Positions 47,380-59,252 of a stretch of DNA of 64,000 nucleotides are shown here, one piece after another (the stretch's first letter is position 1; each line of letters opens with the position of its first letter). The stretch covers positions 3,420,501-3,484,500 of the forward strand of contig NW_026947488.1 in NCBI RefSeq assembly GCF_034190915.1, read 5' to 3'. The stretch is from Cavia porcellus. Taxonomy: Eukaryota > Chordata > Mammalia > Rodentia > Caviidae. The position numbers and the translations under genes are program-made. A model generated the notes under the pieces. It had not been told where the DNA came from, searched no databases, and saw only the letters and a program-made list of their open reading frames with translations.

Positions 47380-47660
47380 CGTGTTATTAGCTGTCTCTTA
47401 ATAACCTTCAGGTCAGGGGTGTTATTGATGTTCTAGCTTAATTCAAATTATAATAGGATAAATCATCTGCCATCTACAATCCCTGTTTATTGAATTTTGT
47501 ATGATCCATTTAATTTAGGCCCTCCCATCTCTGCAGTTTGAACCCTATTGAAAATCCGTCTCTTTATCCTCTCATGACCTAATTTATGTTTTCTCTGTTA
47601 GCTTCTCCACCTACCCTATTGCTGCAGTAGCCTCAGAGGCTCCATAAGGCAGAAGGAGGG
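47380..47660. promoter_or_regulatory. Candidate conserved non-coding element
   Basis: Repeat-free AT-rich block with GTGTTATTAGCTGTC, GGTGTTATTGATGTTC, TAGCTTAATTCAAATTATAA and TTTAATTTAGGCC. It sits between two similar blocks (44940-45420 and 48640-48880). Confidence 0.25.
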
Positions 47661-48639
47661 CCTGATTAACTTTTTTATTGCTTTATTTGGTACCCTATCA
47701 AAGCTAAGCAGATGCTGTACTCATGGCAGGCTCCCTCCCCCAGACTGAGTATGGCGCCCAGCAATGCATGTCCAGGTTGATCCAATAAACTGTTCCTGAG
47801 CATTTACTCTGTATTTTTAAGGGTTTTTTTTTTTTAATATGATGCTTAAAGTAAGGAACCAAGCACAGATCATCAGCTTCCAGGAGCACAGCCCTCCATC
47901 ACATCAGTGGTCCCTGGGCAGAGTGAAGTAAGTACCAGGCTGGGCTGCGAACAGGTGGAGAGAATGGAACGGTCATGGAGGAGACCAGGGAGAAAGGGGA
48001 GGATCAAGCATCTGGAGGGCAAAGGGAGAGAGCACCTCAAAGACATGCATGCGGGGTGGGGGCAAAGGAGGAGTCACCCGGAAGGGTTTGGAGCAGACCC
48101 AGTCCTGAAAGCCAGGGTAATATTCAGAAATAAGATCATCAGCAGACATAAAAATATGCTAGGAATAAGGGAATTTCTTGGAAGAAGATAAAACCATGGT
48201 TTTGGATAAAACCTGCCTGAGAATGGGAGTCTTCAGATAGAATGCTCCAGACTGACAGCCACTTGGCGATTTAAGTGGGTGTGGGAGTGAAAGAACCTCA
48301 AGAAAAAACAAGGCGCTTTGACCATCAGAGGATGGGTGACAGCTCAGCGTTGATTGTTGCAGGTTTGCCTGTTAATAATTGAAACCCACAGCCCTGCTCG
48401 GAAACGTGGGAATCCAGGAAGGGCAATTCGGGAACTTCCTCCAGATGCTGACTTGATGGCGATAAAACCAACTGTTTGATATTTTAAGGAAGTCAATGAT
48501 TCAGGTTGGTGAGGATGGAGAGGATCCAGGAACTGACATCAAATATCCCTTGTGCGTCCCCAGTGAAGCTGGCGACCTCCAGTTCCAAGCTGGCAATCAA
48601 TGGGTCCAGGCCGTCACTGGACCAGCATTGATCTCTGCT
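47661..48639. other. Unannotated stretch
   Basis: Contains a T12 run (47824-47835) and repeat-free sequence; no gene was recognised. Confidence 0.35.
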
Positions 48640-48880
48640 GACTCACGCCATTTAATCACAGGCAATTAGTGTGACTGACAGCCCTAATTAAGCCCTTACC
48701 TGAGCATTTCCTTGAAGCTGCATGGTTGCGGCAAGCAGCCTGCCCTATCTTTGATCTCTTTGATTTGGTGCCTTCTCATCCGGTCGTTCCAGGCCTCATC
48801 TAAATCTCCTCATCACCTTTAACGAGCATTTTCATCCCATTCCTCCTAATGATTTTAAGAAGCTGGTGCAAGGTCTTCTC
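48640..48880. promoter_or_regulatory. Candidate conserved element with homeodomain and TCF/LEF motifs
   Basis: It combines GGCAATTAGTG, CCCTAATTAAGC and CCTAATGATTTT homeodomain-like sites with two close TCF/LEF-like sites in TATCTTTGATCTCTTTGATT, plus a TTACCTGAG E-box half. The pairing of two CTTTGAT motifs 10 bp apart, one helical turn, is distinctive. Confidence 0.3.
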
Positions 48881-49541
48881 TTAAAAAAAAAAAGTTTGCT
48901 ATATTGTCAAGTGGGCTCCTACTCGGTAAGGAAGGAGAACGTCCATCAAAATCAGTAGCAGCTTGGAACAGGCTTCGATCCTCAGGTTTCTGTTTTGCTT
49001 TCAGATCCAATAATATTGGTGTTTGGTTGAAGAAGCTTTGACAGCAATCCTGCCTTTTCTGCCTTTTAAAAATGAGACTGGTTTTTTGTTTTGTTTTTTT
49101 TGAGCCTTTGAAAGTTCTTATAGAAAGGGACTAATGGGAGAAAACTGAAGAAAACCTACCTACCATTTTCAAATGTTTGAGGTTTCTAACATCCGTAATA
49201 GAAATGCATTTTTAAAAATACTAGTAGAAAACTGAATGTTACCTGACTCCATCTGCCTACTGCTGTCTCTGGGTTTGACCTGGGGAAACACAAGGGTTGG
49301 GGGCTGGGAACTTGCTTTAAGGTCTCTGCCTTCAGGAATGAGCTCACGTTTTCACCACTATTGTGGGGTGGGTTCCTGACTAAGGAACGCTAACGGCCCC
49401 CTTTGTCCCCTCACCTCTTCCCCTTTCCTCTTCTGTCTTCCACCATGGAATGAGGAAACAAGAAAACCCACCAGGCTCCCAAACTTGGAGAAATAAATCT
49501 GTTCTGTGTGAGTTCTTATGTGTCAGGTATTCTGTCATGGC

Positions 49542-49542
<1 letters not shown>
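48881..49542. other. Unannotated stretch
   Basis: No gene or repeat family was recognised; contains a T-rich GTTTTTTGTTTTG run near 49081. Confidence 0.35.

Positions 49543-49583
<41 letters not shown>
49543..49583 (+). repeat. (AC)n microsatellite, about 20 units
   Basis: A perfect AC dinucleotide run of about 41 bp. Confidence 0.97.
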
Positions 49584-49584
<1 letters not shown>

Positions 49585-51304
49585 CAATGAGAATGATTTC
49601 CTGCAGTTAGAAGTTGAGATTTTGAGCCAAGCTCATAGCAATCATGGAGACATTTCTCCCTCCACTGCTAGCATCAGTATATGCTTTCTTTATGAACAAT
49701 TTTTTTTCGTACTAAGCACGGGCCTATTGTGTGTACCTGCTTTTGGCCAAACCAAATGTGCGAGCGGTGCCTTACTTCCCAGCAGGTTTTAATGGGCTCA
49801 CTTCCGGTGACCTTGGCACTGCGTCCTTCCTCCCAGCTCTCCAGAGCTCCAGAGCCCTGGCCCTGGTTGCTTCATGCAGCCTCCTGGCCTGTCTCTCCTG
49901 CCTGCACGGTGCCCAGCTCTGACCCAGCATCCAGGCTCCCATGCACCAGCCTCACACCCCCCAGCCTCTTTCCAGTCTCTGCTGCTCCGCTCCCTGCCCC
50001 TGGTCTTCTCCGGACCTCTCGGCTCCCAGCCTGGCCGATCCCCCTCAAGTGCAGGAAGACCCTGAAGCTCATCCTACTGAGGGCCAATTCTTGCCCTATG
50101 AGACCCACCTGTCTTAAAGCAACTGTAAACAGAGTAACAACACGGATGCGTGGAACCAAGTTGTGCTGGGCCCCCAACGTAACCTGGGTCATCCTTTGAA
50201 TTCAGGCTACATTGCTAGGAGATGTGAGCTCTGCGTGCTCTGCCGAGTCAACACGAAGCCAGAAAAGACCAAGATAGCAAAGGTCACAGAGCTGCGCAAA
50301 GGTGATGGCGGCTTTCTGGTGGAGGCATCCACAGGTCAGGAGTGCCTCTCCGCTCTGAGAGGCCGCAGCACTGACCTGACACACAGGTAGCGCTCTGTTC
50401 TGGGGGACTTTAAGCAGGAATCCTCTAAGCAAGGACCTTATCTACTCCCAAGGCAGGAAAGCCAGGGGCAAGGCAGATGCTCTGCACTCCCTGGGCTCTC
50501 TATCTGCCTTCCTGCGAGTGCCTCAGGTGGTCAAAGAATTATCTAATGGCCATAGGAAGAGCGAATTAACTCGCAGGCTGTGGAGAAGTCAGTCGTGCAG
50601 GTACACTGCTGTCTCCCCTAAGTGATTGTGTTTCAGGTAGAAAAGAATAAAATGACCACATTCAGGCAATTGTTTGCAAGCTCAACTTAGACTGTTTTCT
50701 TGAATGTGGCTTCCATTGCAAGCTGCTTTGAGAAAACAGGATTTCTGTGATGGCAAAGCCTGCTGGGCCTCGGTGTCCTACAGAATGGAGTCTCAGGCAC
50801 ACTCTGTGGGGTGCTTTTCAGCGCTGTTTGTGCTCCCACACAATAGCCAGCAATGGAGGCCTTTGAGAAAGGGTCCAGGCCAGTGTGATGTTCGCTGCCT
50901 CTTTACCTCCTGAAACAGCTTTTTAGGGGCTTCGATTAATACTTTGAGGGGACAGGACAGCATGGTATCCAATGCCTTCTTTCTACAGGGGAGAAAACGA
51001 AGAGCAATTACTTCTCGGCAGGGGATTACTGTGTCTCTGCACAGGTGAAGGAGGAAACTCTTACCCTCTACCTACCTTGAATCCCGTCCTGAGCCTGCAG
51101 CGGGATGGTGAACCCCAATACGGGCAGCTTGATGACAGATAATTTAGAGCCACATTCACTGAGTGTGGACCGGATCCCCCAACACTGGGTTTTCAGAAGT
51201 CAGCGAGACAGGGACCTTCACAGGGCACAGAGCCTTTAGTGAGAAAATGTATCATCATCTTGCAAATGGTATTCACCACACAAGGACTTACCCCATTACT
51301 GATG
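49584..51304. other. Unannotated stretch, partly GC-rich
   Basis: Positions 49780-50080 are C-rich with a 156-codon plus-strand frame (49729-50199) dominated by Pro, Ser and Leu; no domain was recognised and no splice context supports it. Confidence 0.35.
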
Positions 51305-51545
51305 TGGGTCACAATGCACATTTGTTGAACACCTACTATGTGCCAGGTCCTATGTGGGTGGCTAGCACAGGTTTCATTCAGTAACCTTCTCAATAACCTG
51401 GTAAGGAAGGTTGTATGCTTCCTAGTTAAGGGTGAAAACTTCGGAGCTCTCAGAACTTGAGTAAGTTGATTAAAGTCCTCAACACCTGAACAGCAAAGCC
51501 ATATTTGGAATCAAGATCTTACGGACTGCAGGGCCTGCTTAGGAC
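51305..51545 (-). mobile_element. MIR SINE, near complete
   Basis: Minus-strand MIR with all parts present: plus-strand landmarks TTGTTGAACACCTACTATGT, GCCAGGTCCTATG, CTCAATAACCTGGTAAGGAA, ACTTGAGTAAGTTGATTAAA, AACAGCAAAGCCATATTTGG and AATCAAGATCTTACGGACTG. This is the best preserved MIR in the window. Confidence 0.85.
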
Positions 51546-52330
51546 CACGACTGCCAGGCTTCTCCTTCTGGAAGTCTGGCTTTGGAAACCTTGTATCAGA
51601 GGCTGCTTAAGTCCATCCAGGGGCTTCCCCTCCATCCCTGCCATTGGGGCTTGCTCATCTGCACTGCCTGCGGTGTTACCCCAAGCTTTGTGCAGACCAT
51701 GATGAATACAGGAACAAAGCTTGCCTTCTCCACTTCTGGAAAATGAAGATTACTTTCTCCTGTACATGGTTGTTTCTAGATGCACATTCTCAAAACCAAG
51801 ATGATGAAGAAAAATATAAATCTAGCATCCCACTAGAATAAACTGCTCATTTTCTTCAGCATTTTGGCAAAGCATAGTCACTTACATTTCTTACCTTCTG
51901 CAAATAACAGCTACCCACAAACAGGTACACACATTCCCACGTTCCCACCTGAACCCAATCACATTCATGTAGTTGTACTTCTTGGACCTGGTGCCATCAG
52001 AGTCTGAGTTTTCACTTGGTGACCTGTCCAAGGTATTTGTCCTTGTTAGTAAGTCACAAAGTACGCATCATTGTAAGTTGTACAAAGCACTGAGACATAT
52101 AACTGTACCATCATCTAGCACTCTAGTCTCCTGCTTAAGGCCATTTAATCTGCTTTTTACTCTCCACTACTACAAGGAGTTTGGATGAACCTATGTCTGT
52201 GGCATTTGTCCATTGGTTTTAAAAGAAGCTCCCCCATAGTGACGCTGCTGGACCAACGCTGTGAATTTTTTTTCGAGCTCTGAAGGCCTTCACACTGATT
52301 GTGCACTGGGCTTAGATACCCAGACCTTTT
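51546..52330. other. Unannotated stretch
   Basis: No gene or repeat was recognised. Confidence 0.35.
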
Positions 52331-52435
52331 GTTGAGACAGAGAATCACTACATTGCTAGCTTTCCAGGCTGGGCTTGAAGTTAAGATCTTCTTGCCTCAG
52401 TCTTTAGTGCGACAGGACTGCAGGTGCGTCCTACC
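52331..52435 (-). mobile_element. B1 SINE fragment
   Basis: Minus-strand B1: plus-strand landmarks GTTGAGACAGAGAATCACTA, CATTGCTAGCTTTCCAGGCT, GGGCTTGAAGTTAAGATC, CTTGCCTCAGTCTTTAGTGC and GGACTGCAGGTGCG. Diverged, with no dID part seen. Confidence 0.75.
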
Positions 52436-53699
52436 CTGCTGTCAGAGGCTTCTTTGGGAAAGACAGAATGGCACAGGTTTCAACTTGAGCTTCTGCAGAA
52501 CTGCAGTAAGTGTTGCTAACATTATTACAAGGAAAGATCTCCACAAGTGGCAAGTGCATGGCTTTTCTCAGACCTATCAGATCACTTGGTCCTAGAGCAA
52601 GTTACCAGCCCCAAATCTGGGCGAAGACTAGTGTTTCACTGCAGAGTAGAAAACCAGACAAGATTTGGCATGCAACCCACAGACGACTAAACTAGGACTT
52701 AAAAAAAAAGATTGGTAAAATACAAGAGTGGGCCTAAATCTAAAAGTTCCAGAGCTGAGTTGGACCGAGAGTCCCACCTTCCTAGTGGCTCTTCCGCTAG
52801 GAACCCACCATGTACCCACAGGACAGAGACAGAGTGGATAAACCATTAACAGCAAACTGGACCATGAGCTGTGTCCTTGAACAGGAAGGGATGGGACTGG
52901 AGACAGATGAAACCTCACAAAGGCCCAGAGTCAGGCAACAGTGATGTAACCATGTCAAACTACCTAGGGTCACATCACATGCAGAGCTTTGTAGACAGGC
53001 CTGGTGTTGGTGGGGGCAGGGAGGCCTATATGGTTATAGGGAGGGCAGTGAAGCACTGAGCCAATTAAACAATTCACCAAAACTACGACGATTAACAATT
53101 ACAACTTTGCACTTCCCACTTCCCAGGGCAAATTCCTGTAGCTTGTTCTTCATAGTAAAAGAATACAGCAACTCCCATCTCAGGCCCTTCCAAAGGAGCA
53201 GTTCCTCGTACTAAGTTTTATTAGCGGGACTTTCATTTATGTAGATAACTTCTCTCCTTCTGGATTTCTCCATCTGACTGCTGGAAAACATACACAAATG
53301 TAGGAAAACTTAGCACTGATTCCTAAGATTGCAGGCACCCCTGAGACAAGATGTTAGGAGAGATCATGGCAAAGCATTTGCATGATAAGGTATTGGCACT
53401 GTGCTTCAGAGCAGAGGTTGGCCTGGAAGTTAACGTGTTCCTTTACTGAGCTACCTTGGGACACATTTCGCCTGATGAAAGACAAATAAAGCTGGAGCAT
53501 TCTGAGGTCCTGTGGGGCTTCGGATTTCTTTTTGTTTAGGAAGAACCTCAAGTTGTCTCAGACTGCGCTTCTAGGAGACAGCTCTGAACCCCAACTGTCT
53601 ACCAGCAGAGCTGGGGGCGTATGCAGAGGAAAATGAGGGGATTCCATGAGCACTTAGCACCCGAGCATTCCATGCCCAAGACCAAAAGCCACCAAGGTG
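52436..53699. other. Unannotated stretch
   Basis: No gene or repeat was recognised. Confidence 0.35.
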
Positions 53700-54065
53700 A
53701 CTCGAGGAGAAATAATTCAACTGCAAATTTAAGGCAACAAAGAAGAATTAGCTCTCCAGTGTTTAAAGCATGTCATCACAGGGTTTTATGTCTTGATTCA
53801 TTGACAATGAGTGTAATGATAATCTCTGATTTTCTAGTTAGCCTTTATGAGCATTTGAAGTGCCAATTTTCTGCAAGTGCGATAAGGGTAGAAGCATTTG
53901 GTGGTTATAATCACACTCCATGTGGAACTCTGGAAGGCACTGATATCCGCCCTCAGTGGTTATCAATTTGACCTCTACTGAGTGGCCCAGATTTATGGGA
54001 AACTCATTAAGGAGTCAGAGGATGACTCCGGCACTCCATGCTGTCTGATAATTAATGGTTATACC
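53700..54065. promoter_or_regulatory. Candidate conserved non-coding element
   Basis: Repeat-free block with GTGTAATGATAATCTCTG, TTCATTGACAATGAG (a SOX-like inverted pair, ATTGACAAT) and CTGATAATTAATGG. Nominated on texture only. Confidence 0.2.
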
Positions 54066-54204
54066 AAGAGAAAGCTCTAGGCCCTGAAGGGAACTCACTC
54101 CAAAGCTCCTTACTTAGCAGAGACTGGATGTTCGGGGTAGAATTTAAAATGCATTTTTTATCTAGAACCTGAAAGTATGTTTTAACATTAACAAATGAGA
54201 CACA

Positions 54205-54300
54205 ATTTATCTTACATACATGCACATACATGCATGTTGCATATACATTTATGTATATACCCATATAATGCATGTATATATACATGTAAATAAACATGGA
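54205..54300 (+). repeat. Alternating TACATG/TATA-rich low-complexity tract
   Basis: Runs of ACATACATGCACATACATGC and ATGTATATATACATGTAAAT type: largely alternating purine-pyrimidine with many short palindromes. Confidence 0.75.
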
Positions 54301-54564
54301 AATTCAACAGTATATCTACATGTGTACATGCACACAGTTAAGTCTGTGTATACCAGGAATCCTTGTCTTTTCCTCTTCAGGTGTTATTTTGCCTGAAGAT
54401 CTCATCTACTTCTTAAACTGGGGGGAAGGACAATGGGGATCCACTCTTAGGTGTATGCTTCCTTCACTGAGCAAATTTACTGAGACCCCAAAGCACCTGG
54501 GATGGGACAGGATTATTAAACCTGTACAACTTACATGTATGAGAATGTGCTAATCCCCAGGGCC

Positions 54565-54672
54565 TGGCTGGGCACTTTCACAAGCATTAACTCCTCACTG
54601 GCTGTGATCCTGTGAATTAGACATCACTATTTTCATATGAAGAACATGATATTCAGAGAGGTAAGTCTGAGT
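54565..54672 (-). mobile_element. MIR SINE fragment
   Basis: Minus-strand MIR: plus-strand CACAAGCATTAACTCCTCAC, TGATCCTGTGAATTAGACAT and ATGATATTCAGAGAGGTAAG are in consensus order. Confidence 0.65.
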
Positions 54673-55240
54673 TTCCTTATGGTTCTTCTGTAACTATTAG
54701 GATAAAATATAAAAATTTGTTTACCCATCGATATATCCACATAAATGTGATTTTTTAAGGAATAAGGTTTTTTAAATCTCATTTTTATTATATCTACTTG
54801 CAATACATAATGATTACCTTTATTGTGGACAGTTGGTACATATACATAATACATCTTTTTTAGTTTTCCAGCCTCGGGCTTATTTATTTTTAAGTATTTG
54901 TTAAGTTAATTATCATAAACACAGATTAGCAGCCAGACTAACAACCCAAAAACTATATAAAACATGTAAATCAGTTATATTAAATCAAGGTATGCTAAAA
55001 ACAGACAATAGAGAAAAAAGAGAAAAACATTATTGTACTCCAGCATGGCCAGTGTAAACACACAATCTTCACATAGCTGATAAAGTCAAAACAAACTCAA
55101 GGAGGACCCAATAAGTTCTAGAAGCTGTTACTGGCCATTGCTGGCAACTTCTCTGGTAGTCACAGTGAGTACAAAGCAATGCTTGTGAACACACAAGTAC
55201 ACTCATATTTACTCCCTGACCCACTTTGAGAACGCCCTTA
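54673..55240. other. AT-rich unannotated stretch
   Basis: No gene or repeat family was recognised; many A- and T-runs. Confidence 0.35.
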
Positions 55241-55267
55241 ATGGTGTGTGTGCATGTGCATGTGCAT

Positions 55268-55319
<52 letters not shown>
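55241..55319 (+). repeat. Compound TG microsatellite with CATGTG and CGTGTG units
   Basis: Starts with interrupted GCATGTGCATGTGC and GTGCGTGTGCGTG units and ends in a pure TG run of about 20 units. The alternating purine-pyrimidine pattern with CG steps favours Z-DNA-forming potential. Confidence 0.95.
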
Positions 55320-55326
<7 letters not shown>

Positions 55327-55494
55327 AGTGTGTGTCATTTGTTTGGATTCCCCAATGGCCAAGTCCTGACTGATTGAATCCCCCACTTTATTTATGCTTG
55401 CACATAACGGACACCACCAGGCATCATGAGCGCAACCTCGCAGCCCCTTAAGAGGCTGGAAGTTTTCTGCAGCCCCTCACTCTAGGGGGGCCTC

Positions 55495-55610
55495 AAGGTG
55501 CAGGAGCAAGAGCACCACTCATTGGGTCAGAAACTCTAGTGCTGAGACCCTGAAATTTCAGTTTTGACAGGTGTGCCTGGTGATTCTGGGGTCTGCTGCA
55601 AGTGCTGTGT
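55495..55610 (+). mobile_element. MER5-type hAT-Charlie fragment
   Basis: The 3' half pattern is present: GGGTCAGAAACTCTAGTGCT, ACCCTGAAATTTCAGTTTTG, ACAGGTGTGCCTGGTGATTC. Orientation is uncertain because MER5 ends are inverted repeats. Confidence 0.55.
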
Positions 55611-56772
55611 TTCTCCCCGCCTCCTCGGGGATGACTCCATGACAACTGCTTTTCTCCATGAAACAGCAACCCGTGCTCCTCCATCCTCACCACGGATTTG
55701 CTTTCTCAGCTCCTGAGACCTCAAGGGCAGTCCTAGGACCTCGCACCCTGCTGCCACTTGCTCCTTGGGGTCAGCTCATCAGGGCATCATGCCCTCATCC
55801 AGGAACATCTGCTTCTCTCTGGCACTGGAGTTCCTGCTTCTGAAGTACTCCAGAACATTGTGGCACCAGTAACCCACCCGTTTTTCTCTCTCCTTCAGAT
55901 TCTAATAGGGTTAAATATACTTGTAGTATGATTCGAATTTAAATCCAAGAAACAAATAATATCCAGACTTTCTTTCTCTTTCTTCTCCTCCCAGCCCACT
56001 GTTTTTTTTAAATATTAATTTCTATCAGATTTATCTATCCTTGTATTCTATCCCCTGTTCTGTTCTCTGTTGAGCTGACCAAGCTTTTGTCTCCACCATT
56101 GCTCAAAGCAGCCCCTCGTGAGGGACGTGGTCCACTTCCCCTGGCTTCAGCCTGGTGATCTGTTTCCACTCCTCCAGCACCTGACACAGCAAACACGTCT
56201 TCCTCTCTTCACTCAGTCACTCTCCCATCTTGGGGACAAAGTATCCCACCCCTGAAAATCAAGAGAGAAAAGATTGATTTTGGCTCTCGGTTTGATAGAG
56301 TTCAGCCCATGGTTAGTTGGCTTCCAGGCAGAAAGGGCATGGTACAAGGACTTAGCAGAGGGCATCTCCTCAATCCATGGCATCCAGAAAGCAGAGAAAG
56401 GAGAGTCTGGGGACCAGAGCGCACATCTCCAGGTCATGCCCTGGTGCCTACCTCTTCCAAACAGACACTGCCTCCTCATGGCACCTTCATTTGTAAACTC
56501 ACCAGTGGATTTGGAACACAGATGAGAGTAGGGCCCTCAGGGCCGGTGACCCTCCACAAGTCTCACGTCTGAACACATGAGACTTCAGGGACATTTTAGA
56601 TCTCAGTCCTAACACTCAGCTTCAGAGACGTGAGCAGCTCTTCGCCCTCCTCCCCCTCCCTGATACCCTTCTCTGCCTCTTTGCAGTTTCCCCTCATTTC
56701 TATAACTTTGAGGCTGGCTCACCCAGGTGCGGTGCCCAGTTGTGTTCATCCTGTCTCCACTGAGTCTCTAGG
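55611..56772. other. Unannotated stretch
   Basis: No gene or repeat was recognised. Confidence 0.35.
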
Positions 56773-56940
56773 GTAGTGGTGTTCAGCCTGGGCCCCACTT
56801 CGGAGTCCCCTGGGGAGTTCTGAAAATGTTCACTGCACTCCCAGGTCACTTTCCTGAGAACCTCTGGGGTGGGACAGAGGCATCAGTGCAATCTCATGTC
56901 TCCCAGGTGAATCACTATGTGAAGTCAAGATTGAGAACTT
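56773..56940 (+). mobile_element. MER5A-type hAT-Charlie MITE
   Basis: Both ends and the centre follow MER5A: GTAGTGGTGTTCAGCCTGG, GAGTCCCCTGGGGAGTTCTG, GAGAACCTCTGGGGTGGGAC and CCCAGGTGAATCACTATGTG ending in AAGATTGAGAAC. Terminal inverted repeats are recognisable though eroded. Confidence 0.75.
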
Positions 56941-57164
56941 GTTTCCTAAGGGACCTCCTGCAGTCTATTGGCAAGTCATCTATATGCTAATTATCTCAAT
57001 CTTAGAGCTCTGGAAATTCTCTTTCTGATAGTCCAGACTCCGACTCCGCACCCATAACCATGTGGTGGGAGTGTAATTCATGTGTAGGATGTTCCAATAG
57101 ACTTTTGTTCTAGTAGCCTAAAATTCTATTGTGTCTTGTTCATCTTAGCAAATAGAAACCCCAT

Positions 57165-57345
57165 TTTCCCAGGTCCCTAAGCCAAAGATCCTGAAGCATC
57201 CCCAACTCCAGGCTTCTTCTGACACCTCATGCCCAATCTGTGAACAACCCTGTATTTCAGGCTTTATCCACATCTGACCACATCTCACCACCTTCCCTGC
57301 CACCTCCCTGGACCAGCCTGCTGCCTCTCTGCCTCAGTGGCACAG
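57165..57345 (+). mobile_element. LINE-2 fragment
   Basis: Resembles the L2 reverse transcriptase distal region: CCCAACTCCAGGCTTCTTCT, CATGCCCAATCTGTGAACAA, CACATCTGACCACATCTCAC and CACCTTCCCTGCCACC follow the L2 word order. Old and frame-broken. Confidence 0.55.
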
Positions 57346-57369
57346 AAGCTCCTTCAAGCTTGAACTCCT

Positions 57370-57415
57370 GTTTTTTTTTTGTTGTTGTTGTTGTTTTGTT
57401 TTTTTCTTTTCTTCC
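57370..57415 (+). repeat. T-rich (GTT)n tract
   Basis: T10 then GTTGTTGTTGTTGTT then further T-runs; low-complexity. Confidence 0.9.
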
Positions 57416-57654
57416 TTTTCACACAGTAAGTTAGTTCTTGTCCCATAATGAATAGCGGCATCCGATCCCTCCAAGGATAAAACACAAGGGCATTTTCTTT
57501 GGAGGAAGATTTCTTAACATTTTTTTTTATACTTATAGGCCAGTTCATGCTATAGATAATCAGAGATCATCAAAACAAATGACAGAACTGTTCTCAGTTA
57601 ACATAAATTTTATCTCTTTTTTTTTACAGGGCAAGAATACACTTTTAGATAGTT

Positions 57655-57750
57655 CTAGATCAGCATTTTCTACACTTACTTGGTCATGAAACATTTTAAA
57701 ATTATAATATATTGATGGAACACCAAGAGGAGCTCATGAAATATAAATGC
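57655..57750 (+). mobile_element. Probable hAT-Charlie fragment
   Basis: GATCAGCATTTTCTACACTT, CTTGGTCATGAAACATTTTA and GATGGAACACCAAGAGGAGC together recall an old Charlie-group element. Low certainty. Confidence 0.35.
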
Positions 57751-58825
57751 AGGCTGAGATTAAAGTAGACAGCACCAAAAAATTCTCAAAGGTGAGTTAA
57801 TTGCTTAAAGAAATGATAAAAATTTGATTCATCTGCACTTTTATTACAGAACAAAAACAAATTAAAGAAATCGTCTTATGTATAAGTTAAAGAGAATAAA
57901 ACATCAACATAATTTTTTTACACTTTGCATTTTGGTTATAAAAGAGAACATGTTCCCAAATGTTTTATTGAATAGTGCCATTAAAGTCTGTCTTAAAACA
58001 CACACCTGCTTAAAATTAGGGATGGTGGTGCTGAGTGTCATCTTATATAAGGTATAGGATCAATGCAGCATGTTTTAATAAATATATTGTACTTTAGTTA
58101 AAAATGCACATTTTCCTTCTGTATTCATGATGTGAAGAGATAAAAATATCAATTATGTTTTTCACAATATTTTGGGAGCAAAAGAATTAGGATAATATAA
58201 GAACTCGTTCCCTTTAGATATTATTTGCCAATCTCCTTTGATAATTTAGAAACTAAATCTGCACATGATTTCCTTTGCTTAGAAGTTTTTGCTTGAAAAA
58301 CTCCGAATGATTTGAAAACCTCAAGGATATCTATCATTGCTGAGGTTGCCTTTTTCATAAACAAGCTCTTCCAGTCTCAGGTCTGTGGGGAGCCAACTGT
58401 GCCACATACATATTGAATGCACATAAATGTTGAATAATGTCACCAACATAACCTGAAATATTCAGACACCATACACAACCCAGAACACTGGTCAATAAGC
58501 AGACAGCTTCCACCTAATGACAACTGGTACCTGTTTTCTGGACTCAAGGAGATTTGATTTGGGGTATTAGGAGGTCATGAGCTAGAATGTCCAGGTCAAG
58601 ATGTTCACAGTGGTTATGTAAGGGCAAATATGAGAGTCCAGTACCTTAGCTATCTTTTTCTGAAAATGAATGCACTGATATTCTAACAGTAGTAAATAGA
58701 GAATAAGTATATGAAACCTTACAATAGTCCTATCAAATCGTTACATAATCTTTCTGGAGCAAATTCTCAGTATGTTTGGTGTCTTTTTACAAATATTTGC
58801 GAAGCATTCTCTCTTAATTACTTTT
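57751..58825. other. AT-rich unannotated stretch
   Basis: No gene or confident repeat. A TCTGTGGGGAGCCAACTGTG word near 58382 resembles the start of some rodent ERVK LTRs but nothing following supports it. Confidence 0.3.
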
Positions 58826-59240
58826 CTTGTTACTGAAACAAATACTTGGCACTCAAAGCTAAAGGAGGAAAGTTTTATTTAGTTCACAGTTTGTAGAGGT
58901 TTTAGCACATGATCAGCTGAATCCAGGGCAGATGGCAGATGGACAACACAGAAGACAACCAGCTCTTGGCAAGCAGAAGACAGCAAAAGCAAGCAAGGAA
59001 GGGAGAAGGCAAGAGTCTTTCTGACCTTATATTGTACCCAGTCTACTGAGATTAGGGCAATACCAATCCAGTCGGTGGACTGATTCGGTAGTCACACAGC
59101 CTTAATCACAGTACCCTTAATCTCAGTATCAAACCGTGAACTAATCACAAACTAGATTCAGCCACCTCTCAAAAAAAAAAAAAAAAAACCTATAACCACA
59201 TGAAGCTTTGAGGGAATATCTAGACACAGACCATAACACA
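58826..59240 (-). mobile_element. ERVL-MaLR LTR, near full length
   Basis: Reverse MaLR LTR: plus-strand landmarks CTAAAGGAGGAAAGTTTTAT, TAGTTCACAGTTTGTAGAGG, GCAAGCAAGGAAGGGAGAAG, GGTGGACTGATTCGGTAGTC, CTAGATTCAGCCACCTCTC and the end AGACACAGACCATAAC. An A18 run interrupts it at 59171-59188. Confidence 0.75.
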
Positions 59241-59252
59241 TTACTTTATATT

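Noticed and set aside
49729..50199. 156-codon plus-strand open frame
   Set aside because: Pro/Ser/Leu-dominated translation of a C-rich stretch; other frames are equally open, as expected by composition.
57751..57790. 39-nt exon AEIKVDSTKKFSK-like with GTGAGT donor
   Set aside because: The donor is good but the upstream AG lacks a pyrimidine tract and follows a likely hAT fragment.
58382..58670. ERVK/IAP-like LTR start (TGTGGGGAGCC)
   Set aside because: Only the first dozen bases match; no LTR body, poly-A signal or primer binding site follows.
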